DNA of 64,000 nt from Streptomyces sp. NBC_00414 (lineage in GTDB: Bacteria; Actinomycetota; Actinomycetes; Streptomycetales; Streptomycetaceae), in NCBI RefSeq assembly GCF_036038375.1, contig NZ_CP107935.1, positions 3,472,001-3,536,000 on the forward strand, given 5' to 3'. Below, piece after piece: positions 25,585 to 33,350 of this stretch (the first letter of the stretch is position 1; each line of letters begins with the position of its first letter). Below the pieces are notes generated by a model. The model was not told where the DNA came from. It worked only from the letters and a program-made list of their open reading frames with translations, and ran no database searches. The translations under genes were made by a program, and so were the position numbers.

Positions 25585-27003
25585 ATGCGCCGTTCCAAAA
25601 TCGTCTGCACACTGGGCCCCGCCGTCGACTCCCACGAACAGCTCGTCTCGCTGATCGAGGCCGGCATGAACGTGGCCCGTTTCAACTTCAGCCACGGCTC
25701 CCACTCCGAGCACCAGGGCCGCTACGAGCGGGTCCGGGCCGCCGCCAGGGAGACGGGCCGCGCCATCGGCGTCCTCGCCGACCTGCAGGGCCCGAAGATC
25801 CGGCTCGAAACCTTCGCCGAGGGTCCCGTGGAGCTGGAGCGCGGTGACGAGTTCACCATCACGACCGAGGACGTCCCGGGCGACAAGTCGATCTGCGGCA
25901 CCACCTACAAGGGTCTGCCGGGCGACGTCTCCAAGGGCGACCAGGTACTGATCAACGACGGCAACGTCGAGCTGCGGGTCGTCGAGGTCGACGGCCCGAA
26001 CGTCAAGACGATCGTCATCGAGGGCGGCGTCATCTCGGACCACAAGGGCATCAACCTGCCCGGTACGGCCGTGAACGTGCCGGCCCTGTCCGAGAAGGAC
26101 GTCGACGACCTGCGCTTCGCCCTGCAGATGGGCTGCGACCTGGTCGCGCTGTCCTTCGTGCGCGACGCCCACGACGTGAACGACGTCCACAAGATCATGG
26201 ACGAGGAGGGCCGCCGGGTCCCCGTCATCGCCAAGGTGGAGAAGCCCCAGGCGGTGGAGAACATGGAGGCCGTCGTGGCGGCCTTCGACGGCGTCATGGT
26301 GGCCCGTGGCGACCTCGCCGTCGAGTACCCCCTGGAGCGGGTCCCGATGGTGCAGAAGCGCCTCGTGGAGCTGTGCCGGCGCAATGCCAAGCCGGTGATC
26401 GTCGCGACCCAGATGATGGAGTCGATGATCACCAACTCCCGCCCGACGCGCGCCGAGGCGTCCGACGTGGCCAACGCGATCCTGGACGGGGCCGACGCGG
26501 TCATGCTGTCCGCCGAGTCGAGCGTCGGCGCGTACCCGATCGAGACCGTCAAGACGATGTCGAAGATCGTCGTCGCGGCCGAGGAGGAGCTGCTCTCCAA
26601 GGGGCTGCAGCCGCTCGTGCCCGGCAAGAAGCCGCGTACGCAGGGTGGTTCCGTCGCCCGTGCCGCGTGCGAGATCGCGGACTTCCTGGGCGGCAAGGGC
26701 CTGGTGGCCTTCACCAAGTCCGGTGACACCGCCCGCCGGCTGTCCCGCTACCGCGCGGCCCAGCCGATCCAGGCGTTCACCACGGACGAGGGCACCCGCA
26801 ACCAGCTCTCGCTGAGCTGGGGCGTCGAGTCGCACGTCGTGCCGTTCGTGCACAGCACCGACGAGATGGTCGAGCTGGTCGACAGCGAGCTGCGCAAGCT
26901 CAACCGCTTCAGCGACGGCGACATCGTCGTGATGACCGCCGGTTCGCCTCCCGGCGTCACCGGCACCACGAACATGGTCCGCGTACACCACCTGGGCGGC
27001 TGA
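25585..27003 (+). CDS. pyk: Pyruvate kinase
   Basis: Last step of glycolysis, phosphoenolpyruvate and ADP to pyruvate and ATP; 472 residues. Order: A domain start RRSKIVCTLGPA, NFSHGSH, LADLQGPKIRLE, B domain, VIAKVEKPQAVENM with the catalytic Lys, MVARGDLAVEYPLE, ATQMMESM and the C-terminal allosteric domain (VAFTKSGDTARRLSRYR). It stands alone downstream of pta-ackA with its own leaderless promoter and a 16-bp stem terminator. Many Streptomyces carry two pyruvate kinases; I recall the copy next to pta-ackA as pyk2. Confidence 0.96.
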   Translation: MRRSKIVCTLGPAVDSHEQLVSLIEAGMNVARFNFSHGSHSEHQGRYERVRAAARETGRAIGVLADLQGPKIRLETFAEGPVELERGDEFTITTEDVPGDKSICGTTYKGLPGDVSKGDQVLINDGNVELRVVEVDGPNVKTIVIEGGVISDHKGINLPGTAVNVPALSEKDVDDLRFALQMGCDLVALSFVRDAHDVNDVHKIMDEEGRRVPVIAKVEKPQAVENMEAVVAAFDGVMVARGDLAVEYPLERVPMVQKRLVELCRRNAKPVIVATQMMESMITNSRPTRAEASDVANAILDGADAVMLSAESSVGAYPIETVKTMSKIVVAAEEELLSKGLQPLVPGKKPRTQGGSVARAACEIADFLGGKGLVAFTKSGDTARRLSRYRAAQPIQAFTTDEGTRNQLSLSWGVESHVVPFVHSTDEMVELVDSELRKLNRFSDGDIVVMTAGSPPGVTGTTNMVRVHHLGG

Positions 27004-27020
27004 CCCGCTCCCGTACGCCG

Positions 27021-27057
27021 CTGAGGGCGCCCCCTGGTTCACAGGGGGCGCCCTCAG
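27021..27057. terminator. Terminator between pyk and the DUF6230 operon
   Basis: Perfect 16-bp arms CTGAGGGCGCCCCCTG (27021-27036) and complement (27042-27057) with a 5-nt loop. It sits 18 bp after the pyk stop and serves the convergent operon on the other strand as well. Confidence 0.85.
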
Positions 27058-27108
27058 TGCGTGCTGCCGTGCTGCCGTGCTGCCGATCCGACTGTCGCGT
27101 ACCGGGCT

Positions 27109-28419
27109 CTAGCCGAGCGGCGTGTTGTACTGCTTCATCCCGGGGATGGTCAGGTCGCCGCCGAACTGGGCGGCCTGGACGACCTTCACCTTTGTGAAGT
27201 AGATCAGCGGAATGTTCAGCGGCGGCGGGTTCTCCGGGTCGAACGTGATCGGGATCAGACCGAGCAGGTTCCCGGAGATGCTCTCCGTGTACATGACCGT
27301 CTTGCCGTTCTTGATGGTGGACGTCGTACCGCTGCCCGCCTGGACGTGGTACCGGACCCCGGCGTCCTTGTCGTCGACCGTCTGGTGCAGGTCGCCGATG
27401 TCGGTGCCGTTGGAGATGACGTACTTCAGGACCTTCTTGACCGAGCCGTTGGCCGTCTTCACCTTGACGATGCCCTGGTAGTCGGCGCCCTTGAGGGTCA
27501 GGGAGCTGGCCTCCAGCATCCAGGGGTCGTCGGCCAGGGCGGGGATGCCCTGTTCGACACCGCTCTCGTCGTCAGTGGCCGCAGGACAGTCGTCGGGGTC
27601 CGTGGTGGAGCTCGCGGACGGGCTGGGCGTCGGGGAGGCGGTGGCCTCGTCGGCCGCGTCCTCCGCCTTCTCCGTGGCGTCCTTCGCAGCCTCGGACGCC
27701 GTGCCGGCCACGTCCTTGACCGTGTCCTCGGCCTTGTCCGCGGTGTCCTTGACGGTGTCCTTCGCGTCGTCGGCCGGGTCCGAGGCGCTCTTCGTGGCCG
27801 AAGGGCTGGGCGTGGCGGACGGCTCCGCGGTGGGGGTCGCGGTCTCCTTCCCGCCGGGCGTGAGGATGTCCTCAAGCGCGTCGCCGATCTCGTCCAGGAC
27901 GTTGCCGCTGCTCTGCGAGGGGGTGGGCGCCGGTGTGGACGCCCCGCCCCCCGACCCGGCCGGCTTGCTCGTCGAGGCGGACGGCTCGGGCTCGGGCTTG
28001 TCCTCGGAACCTGAATCCGAGGAAGAGCCGTTGCCCGTCGAGCCGTCGCCCGCGGAGTCGTCGTCCGAGGGTTCGTCCTCGCCGGTGGCGGGAGCGCTGG
28101 TCGAGGCGGAGGGCGACGGGGTCGCCGACGCGTCCTTCTCCTCGTCGTCCTTGGCACTGTCGTCCAGTGCCTCGACGCAGTCCTTGTACTCGTCGATCGT
28201 GAGGTTCTTCGCCGACGGCTTGTCGTCGGCCTGGGCGAGGGTCGGTGTGAACCCCATGCCCATGAGGATCGCGGTCGGCATCGACGCTATGGCTATCGCC
28301 TTGCCCGCGGGCACGTGCAGCCTGGTGAACAGCGGTTTCCTGGGGGCTGCGTGCCGCGGCCCGGTTCTCTCACGGGTCTCGCCCGCGGAGTCCGCGTATT
28401 GGACCTCGTCAGCCGGCAC
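27109..28419 (-). CDS. Large secreted protein with Ser/Pro/Asp-rich linker, third gene of DUF6230 operon
   Basis: Unrecognised exported protein of 436 residues. A long N-terminus precedes the hydrophobic export segment (AIAIASMPTAILMGMGF, about residues 42-58; PTLAQAD could be the cleavage site). Residues about 85-285 are a very acidic Ser/Thr/Pro/Asp linker including KDTVKDTADKAEDTVKD-type repeats. A globular C-terminus follows (LEASSLTLKGADYQGIVKVK, GSGTTSTIKNGKTVMYTESI). GTG 28419 has GGGAGG upstream and overlaps the DUF6114 gene by 11 bp. The linker is long enough to span the cell wall, so an envelope-exposed C-domain is likely. The role is unknown. Confidence 0.85.
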   Translation of the reverse strand: MPADEVQYADSAGETRERTGPRHAAPRKPLFTRLHVPAGKAIAIASMPTAILMGMGFTPTLAQADDKPSAKNLTIDEYKDCVEALDDSAKDDEEKDASATPSPSASTSAPATGEDEPSDDDSAGDGSTGNGSSSDSGSEDKPEPEPSASTSKPAGSGGGASTPAPTPSQSSGNVLDEIGDALEDILTPGGKETATPTAEPSATPSPSATKSASDPADDAKDTVKDTADKAEDTVKDVAGTASEAAKDATEKAEDAADEATASPTPSPSASSTTDPDDCPAATDDESGVEQGIPALADDPWMLEASSLTLKGADYQGIVKVKTANGSVKKVLKYVISNGTDIGDLHQTVDDKDAGVRYHVQAGSGTTSTIKNGKTVMYTESISGNLLGLIPITFDPENPPPLNIPLIYFTKVKVVQAAQFGGDLTIPGMKQYNTPLG

Positions 28420-28960
28420 TGTGCCTCCCGTTCGCCCCGTCGGTGGGGCTCGTTCCTGACAGATCGTTCGGCCCGCTCGCCCCGTCGGCCGGTACGGCCT
28501 GCGGAGCGCCTCCCTTGTCCGTACGGTCCGTCCCGGTCCGCTGCCCCGCCGTCTCCTCGCCGGGCACCCAGGCGACCGCCATCCCGCCGCCCACCAGGGC
28601 CAGCAGGAAGCCGATCAGGAAGCCACCGAGGTTCGACACGGGGATGGAGACCAGCCCGAGCAGGATCGCCGCGACACCGGCGAAGACCCGCACGTGCTTC
28701 TGGTACCAGAGGCTGATTCCGAGAACGCCCAGGAGCACTCCGATGATGAGCGAACCGGCACCCGCGGTCGTCGCCATGGCCAGCGTGAGATGCCCGATCT
28801 GAATGTTCGCGTACGGGAAGTACGCGATCGGGAAACCCGCGAGCAGGATGAACAGGCCGGCCCAGAACGGGCGGCCACCACGCCAGGCACGGAACCGCAG
28901 CCGCCAGTAGGTGATTTGACCGCGCGCGGCAGGATTCCCTGCAGGAGTCTCGGCGCTCAT
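28409..28960 (-). CDS. DUF6114 integral membrane protein
   Basis: Membrane protein of 183 residues with four predicted helices (FWAGLFILLAGFPIAYF, LTLAMATTAGAGSLIIGVLLG, VFAGVAAILLGLVSIPV, LGGFLIGFLLALVGGGMAV) and a hydrophilic C-terminal tail. I recognise it as the actinobacterial DUF6114 family, usually coded next to DUF6230 proteins. The frame extends to 29002, but ATG 28960 has AGGGAG ten bases upstream. It is the middle gene of the operon: 107 bp after the DUF6230 stop and overlapping the following secreted-protein gene. Its function is unknown; a membrane anchor or assembly factor for the exported partners is inference. Confidence 0.85.
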   Translation of the reverse strand: MSAETPAGNPAARGQITYWRLRFRAWRGGRPFWAGLFILLAGFPIAYFPYANIQIGHLTLAMATTAGAGSLIIGVLLGVLGISLWYQKHVRVFAGVAAILLGLVSIPVSNLGGFLIGFLLALVGGGMAVAWVPGEETAGQRTGTDRTDKGGAPQAVPADGASGPNDLSGTSPTDGANGRHSAG

Positions 28961-29067
28961 GGAAAACAGCTCCCTGGAACGGCGTTGCTGTGAGAGGTTC
29001 ACGTACTACGAAGTAGGGGGACGGGCGGGCGAGGCAGCACAAGCTCCCTCACCCGCCCAGGGAGTGC

Positions 29068-29700
29068 TTAGTAGCACTCCTTGACACCCTTGGACAGCGA
29101 CATCTTCAGGCCGCTGAGCTTGAAGGTGCCGGCCGTGGTCGCCCACGCCGTCTGCTTCACGTCGGTCAGCACGGCCTTGTCGGCCTGCTGCGCGAAGCCG
29201 TAGGGGTTCGCCTGGTCACCCTTGGCGATTCCCGGACCCTTGCTGGCGTCCTTGGCAGCAACACCGATGTCGATGTTGGTGAAGGTCGCGTTCGCCGAGA
29301 GGTCCTCGACGTCGATGTAGAGGTTCTCGGCCTCTACCGGCTTGCTGCCGCCGCCCGCCTTCAGCGTCAGGCTGACGGACCCGAGCAGCGGGATGTCCGG
29401 GGTGACCACGGACTGGCACATGTTCGTGATCGAGGCGGACTTGAACGCCGACACCGCGACCGGGTGCGCCGTCTTGTCGCCCTTGAGCGTGTACCCCTGG
29501 TCGATGGCTCCGTACTGCGAGAAGCCGGTACCGACCAACTGGTCCGCCGTCACCTTGAACGACTGACCCGACACGCTGAACGACGCGGCGAGAGCGCCTT
29601 GTGCAAGGGCGATGCCTATGCACGCCGTCGCGGCCACGCTGGGCACCATGACGACGGCGAACCGCTTCCATCTGGTCCCGCCACGCACCTGGGACTCCAT
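29068..29700 (-). CDS. DUF6230 secreted protein
   Basis: Exported protein of 210 residues. After a basic start (SQVRGGTRWKRF) comes a hydrophobic signal segment (VVMVPSVAATACIGIALAQGA) and a beta-rich domain beginning SFSVSGQSFKVTADQL, ending KGVKECY with a paired-looking Cys. I recognise it as the DUF6230 family; older annotations call it cholesterol esterase, for which no catalytic motif is visible. ATG 29700 has AAGGAGGAAAT, an ideal ribosome site. First gene of the three-gene operon with DUF6114. A membrane- or lipid-associated envelope role is plausible but unproven. Confidence 0.88.
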   Translation of the reverse strand: MESQVRGGTRWKRFAVVMVPSVAATACIGIALAQGALAASFSVSGQSFKVTADQLVGTGFSQYGAIDQGYTLKGDKTAHPVAVSAFKSASITNMCQSVVTPDIPLLGSVSLTLKAGGGSKPVEAENLYIDVEDLSANATFTNIDIGVAAKDASKGPGIAKGDQANPYGFAQQADKAVLTDVKQTAWATTAGTFKLSGLKMSLSKGVKECY

Positions 29701-30074
29701 ATTTCCTCCTTCTCGGACGTACATCTCCGGCCCTGGCCGCCGCCAGACGGCGGCTCAGCCGGGCAGGGATGGGAGAAGTGCTACGTCCTCGGGAAGGAGA
29801 GCGCCCGAACCCGGAGGCGCGCAACGCACCCGAATCACCGGCGATCACCCCCGAGCGACAACCACTGGTCGCGCCTGAACACTTCACGCACAACCTGCCG
29901 GACAGGCTCCGCCGAGCGGCGAAGACCCCCCTGTCCAAGGGCCGGCGCCACTGCCGCCGTCCCTACTCGGTGGGGACCCAAGAAAACCCGCTGACCCGAG
30001 TGGTTGTCGGGGGAGGGTAATGGACCGAGCGTCGCCGATCGTGGTGCATTCTCGCCGCCCGCACAAGGGGGTTC

Positions 30075-30218
30075 GTTACTGGCTAGTAACGGCCGGATAA
30101 CCGAACAACGACCCGTCGGTATCGACCGACAACTGAGGGTGGCCCCGAGGGAGGTGACAAAGTGATCGAAGATTGGACGGAATCCGACAGATCACCGCCT
30201 CGGACTTACTCCCAGTAA
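30075..30218. promoter_or_regulatory. Two TTACT/AGTAA dyads in the DUF6230-cnoX intergenic region
   Basis: GTTACT-GGCT-AGTAAC (30075-30090, perfect) and TTACT-CCC-AGTAA (30206-30218, perfect) share half-sites of the kind used by TetR-family repressors, though their spacers differ by one base. They lie 375 and 510 bp before the DUF6230 start. The rest of 29725-30320 shows no convincing gene. Confidence 0.45.
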
Positions 30219-30220
30219 CA

Positions 30221-30258
30221 GCGACCGCGTTTACCAAGTTTTGGTAAAACGCGGTCGC
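30221..30258 (-). terminator. Terminator of the cnoX-like gene
   Basis: GCGACCGCGTTTACCAA (30221-30237) pairs with TTGGTAAAACGCGGTCGC (30241-30258) over 17 bp with one bulge. It lies 63 bp beyond the stop of the thioredoxin/TPR gene on the minus strand. Confidence 0.75.
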
Positions 30259-30320
30259 AATGTAGCTGTGTCGGCAAATCTTTCACCCGGGCATCACGGG
30301 TCCCGGCGTTTAGCGACTGG

Positions 30321-31310
30321 TCAGAACAGGGCGCGGGCCAGCGCCCTGCGCGCGGCCGTCACGCGCGGATCGTCGGCACCGATCACCTCGAAGAGCTCCA
30401 GCAGCCGTACGCGCGCCGCCTCGCGGTCGTCGCCCGCCGTACGCGCCACCGTGTCGACGAGCCGCCCGAGCGCGTCCTCCACATGACCGCCCACCAGGTC
30501 CAGGTCGGCCGCCGCGATCTGCGCCGGCACGTCGCCGGGCCGGTCAGCGGCCTCCTTGCGCACCCGCTGGGGGTCCGCGCCCTGCACCCGCTGGAGCAAC
30601 TCGGCCTGGGCGAGGCCCAGCTTGGCCTCGGTGTTCCCCGGGTCGTCGCTCAGCACGTTCCTGTACGCCTGGACCGCGCCGCCCAGGTCGCCCGCGTCCA
30701 GCGCCTGCACGGCGGCTTCGAGCAGCGCGTCGTAGGGACCGACCGGAATCTCGGGGGCCGTCGCGGCCTCGTCCGGCCCCGCACCCGCCCCGTCCTGGTC
30801 CACGGTCAGACCCGTGAGCCCGAACCGCTCCTCGGCGACCTGCACCAGCTGATCCAGGGTGCCCCGGATCTGCGCCTCGGGAGCGGCGCCCTGGAAGAGC
30901 GGCAGTGCCTGGCCGGCCACCACCGCGAAGACGGCCGGGATCCCCTGGATCCCGAACTGCTGCATCAGCATCTGATTCGCGTCGACGTCGATCTTGGCGA
31001 GAACGAACCGGCCGTTGTACTCGACGGTGAGCCGCTCCAGGAGCGGGCTGAGCTGCTTGCACGGCTCGCACCACTCGGCCCAGAAGTCGATGACGACCGG
31101 GACCTCGGTGGAGCGCTGCAGGACGTCCCGCTCAAAACCCGCCTCGTCGACGTCGATGACGAGACTCGACGCGGACACGGCGGGAACGGCCCCGCCCCCC
31201 TGTCGTACCGCTTCGGCGCGCGCCTGCTCCGCCTTCGCCTTGGCCTCCTGGGCCGCTTTCACCGCGGCGAGGTCGACGACTCCGCTCATGGACATGTTCC
31301 GTGGCTGCAT
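30321..31310 (-). CDS. cnoX: Thioredoxin-TPR co-chaperone of the CnoX/YbbN type
   Basis: Cytoplasmic protein of 329 residues. An Ala/Lys-rich N-terminal helix precedes a thioredoxin domain (about residues 45-150) with active site AEWCEPCKQ, followed by TPR-like helical repeats (QALDAGDLGGAVQAYRNVL, DDPGNTEAKLGLAQAEL). This layout is that of CnoX/YbbN, a chaperone-linked holdase that protects clients from oxidation and passes them to GroEL/DnaK. Both cysteines are kept, unlike E. coli CnoX where one is lost, so redox activity is possible. ATG 31310 follows GGGGGGAGG. Monocistronic, divergent from a TetR gene. Confidence 0.88.
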   Translation of the reverse strand: MQPRNMSMSGVVDLAAVKAAQEAKAKAEQARAEAVRQGGGAVPAVSASSLVIDVDEAGFERDVLQRSTEVPVVIDFWAEWCEPCKQLSPLLERLTVEYNGRFVLAKIDVDANQMLMQQFGIQGIPAVFAVVAGQALPLFQGAAPEAQIRGTLDQLVQVAEERFGLTGLTVDQDGAGAGPDEAATAPEIPVGPYDALLEAAVQALDAGDLGGAVQAYRNVLSDDPGNTEAKLGLAQAELLQRVQGADPQRVRKEAADRPGDVPAQIAAADLDLVGGHVEDALGRLVDTVARTAGDDREAARVRLLELFEVIGADDPRVTAARRALARALF

Positions 31311-31525
31311 GCGTCTATCCTCCCCCCTCCGCGCGCCTGTGTGAAAAGCGCTGTGAAAGCCAGTCCTGATACGTGTTTCTGACGCCGGGTCCCCACCTGG
31401 CGTCGCGTGGTCGTCGCGCTTTCGCTACGGCCCGTAGCGTAACTGTGCCGGGACGGCCGGGGGAAGCCCGTCCCGGTGATCTCCCTCACCCGTCCACACG
31501 ATCCCCCTCAGCGGAACGTCCGGAT

Positions 31526-32173
31526 ATGGTCGCCGACATGCAGAGTCGCACTTCCGCACCCCGTACGGGCCGTACGGGACGTCCGCGCAGCGTCGAGGCC
31601 GACGAGGCGATCCTGGCGGCGACGCGTGCGGCTCTCGTGGAACTCGGCTGGTCCAAGCTGACGCTGGGGAACGTGGCCACGCGCGCGGGGGTCGCGAAGA
31701 CGACGCTCTACCGCCGCTGGGCGGGCAAGAACGAACTCGTGGTCGACGCGGTGGCGGCCCTCTTCGACGAACTGGAACTGCCCGACCGGGGCACTCTCGC
31801 GGCGGACATCGAAGGGGTGGTGCTCCAGTTCGCGGCGATCCTGGCCCGCCCGGAGGCGAAGAGCGGACTGCTGGCCGTGCTCGCCGAGTCGACCCGCGAC
31901 GACGCGCTGCGGGAACGTATCCGCACGTCGGTCGTCGACCGTCAGAAGCGGCTGGTGCTGGAGGGGCGGGCTCGCGCGCAGGTCCGCGGCGAGCTCCCGC
32001 CGGAGTCGGACCCCTCTTCCGCGGCCCGCACGGTGGATCTCATCTTCGACATGGTGGCGGGGGCGGTGGTGCATCGGACGCTGATCAGCGCGGAGCCGGT
32101 GGACGAGCCCTGGGTCCAGTCCTTCACCCGAGTCCTGCTCCTGGGCCTGGCAGGCGCGGCGACCCACCCCTGA
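31526..32173 (+). CDS. TetR/AcrR-family transcriptional regulator
   Basis: Repressor-type regulator of 215 residues. The N-terminal HTH (ILAATRAALVELGWSKLTL, VATRAGVAKTTLYRRWAGKNELV) matches the TetR DNA-binding fold, and the C-terminal half is a helical ligand domain of the TetR_C-type. ATG 31526 and ATG 31538 are both possible starts; neither has a good ribosome site. It is divergent from the cnoX-like gene; its targets and ligand are unknown. The nearest TTACT-type dyads lie 1.3 kb away, so a link to the DUF6230 operon is only a possibility. Confidence 0.88.
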   Translation: MVADMQSRTSAPRTGRTGRPRSVEADEAILAATRAALVELGWSKLTLGNVATRAGVAKTTLYRRWAGKNELVVDAVAALFDELELPDRGTLAADIEGVVLQFAAILARPEAKSGLLAVLAESTRDDALRERIRTSVVDRQKRLVLEGRARAQVRGELPPESDPSSAARTVDLIFDMVAGAVVHRTLISAEPVDEPWVQSFTRVLLLGLAGAATHP

Positions 32174-32194
32174 ACCGGTCCGGAACCCACCCCT

Positions 32195-32355
32195 GGGGCT
32201 GCGCCCCAGACCCCTGTCGCGCATGCGCGCTCGTCCTCAGACGCCGGACGGGCTGAAAGACGTCTTTCAGCCCGTCCGGCGTCTGAGGACCGGGGGTCCG
32301 GGGGCGGAGCCCTCGAGTACGGGACGGGTAGGGGCGGCGGGGGCGAGGAAAGCCC
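32195..32355. repeat. Repeat module with a perfect 58-bp palindrome
   Basis: GTCCTCAGACGCCGGACGG at 32233 opens a 58-bp perfect palindrome (32233-32290, centre at 32261/32262) that shares its CGCCGGACGGGCTGA core and flanking GGGGCTGCGCCCC and ACGGGTAGGGGCGGCGGGGGCGAGG tracts with the module at 2078-2290. It lies between the convergent tetR and DUF3817 genes and would terminate both. Confidence 0.8.
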
Positions 32356-32693
32356 TAGGCCTTCGCGACCGCGCCCGGATCCTCCGTGACCTTGGACTCC
32401 AGTTCGCGGCTGACCTTGCGCTCCACGAAGAAGGCCGCGGTCGGGACGGTGCCCGCGAGCAGCACCCACAGCAACTTCGGCACCGGCCACTTCGCCTTGG
32501 ACCCCAGGTCGAAGGCGAAGACCAGATAGACGACGTACAGCCACCCGTGCGCGACGCTGACGACACGCGTGAAGTCCGCGGCACCGTCCAGGTCGAGCAC
32601 GTACTTGCCGATCATCCCGAGGACCAGCAGGACCAGCAGGACACCGGTGACGTAAGCCATGACGCGGTAGCGGGTCAGCACGCTCTTTTTCAT
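32355..32693 (-). CDS. DUF3817 membrane protein
   Basis: Small integral membrane protein of 112 residues with three hydrophobic helices (VMAYVTGVLLVLLVLGMIG, WLYVVYLVFAFDLG, LLWVLLAGTVPTAAFF) and the family ending VERKVSRELESK. ATG 32693 sits 7 nt after a TACGCT -10, so it may be leaderless; the frame itself is open to 32825. It lies downstream of a marR gene on the same strand with a 65-bp gap. A second DUF3817 gene is at 41396. Function unknown. Confidence 0.88.
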   Translation of the reverse strand: MKKSVLTRYRVMAYVTGVLLVLLVLGMIGKYVLDLDGAADFTRVVSVAHGWLYVVYLVFAFDLGSKAKWPVPKLLWVLLAGTVPTAAFFVERKVSRELESKVTEDPGAVAKA

Positions 32694-32758
32694 GGCTACG
32701 AGCGTAACCACCGGATTCGCACGATCTTCGGGCGCCCCCGGCCCGGCCGCCCCGCGGG

Positions 32759-33268
32759 TCACTCCTCGTCGAAGTCGTGCGCGGCCACCCTCAGCGGCCG
32801 CAGCATCGCGAAGATCTCCTGGCACTCCTCGGCGTCGTACACACCGAGGCCGAAGTCCATCGCCATCAGGTCGCGGGTGGCCGCGTCACAGGCCTCGCGC
32901 CCCTTGTCGGTGATGGAGGCGAGGGTGCCGCGTCCGTCGTTGGGGTTGGGCCGTTTGTCGACGAGCCCGGACCGTACGAGCCGGTCCACGGTGTTCGTCA
33001 CGGACGTCGGATGCACCATGAGCCGCTCGCCGATCTTGGACATCGGCAGCTCGCCGGCCTTGGAGAAGGTGAGCAGCACCAGCGCCTCGTACCGGGCGAA
33101 CGTCAGTCCGTACGGCTTGACCACCGCGTCGACCTCGGCGAGGAGAATCTGGTGGGCGCGCATGATCGAGGTGATCGCGCCCATGGACGGCACGGACCCC
33201 CAGCGCTGTTTCCAGAGTTCGTCGGCTCGGGCGATGGGATCGAAGGCAAGGCTGAGCGGCTTCGGCAC
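32759..33268 (-). CDS. MarR-family transcriptional regulator
   Basis: Winged-helix regulator of 169 residues. The core reads YGLTFARYEALVLLTFSKAGELPMSKIGERLMVHPTSVTNTVDRLV, then LVDKRPNPNDGRGTL in the wing. The C-terminus is acidic (AHDFDEE). ATG 33268 opens the frame. It lies upstream of the DUF3817 gene and after the MFS exporter gene, all on the minus strand. I recall the same MarR beside icmA in S. coelicolor, but no mutase gene is present here. Confidence 0.9.
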   Translation of the reverse strand: MPKPLSLAFDPIARADELWKQRWGSVPSMGAITSIMRAHQILLAEVDAVVKPYGLTFARYEALVLLTFSKAGELPMSKIGERLMVHPTSVTNTVDRLVRSGLVDKRPNPNDGRGTLASITDKGREACDAATRDLMAMDFGLGVYDAEECQEIFAMLRPLRVAAHDFDEE

Positions 33269-33350
33269 GGCAAAGACCCTACCGGCCGGTCATATCGTGG
33301 TCAGCCCCGTCTCGCCTTTCGGTATTCGCCCGCTTCCTCACCCTTCTTCC

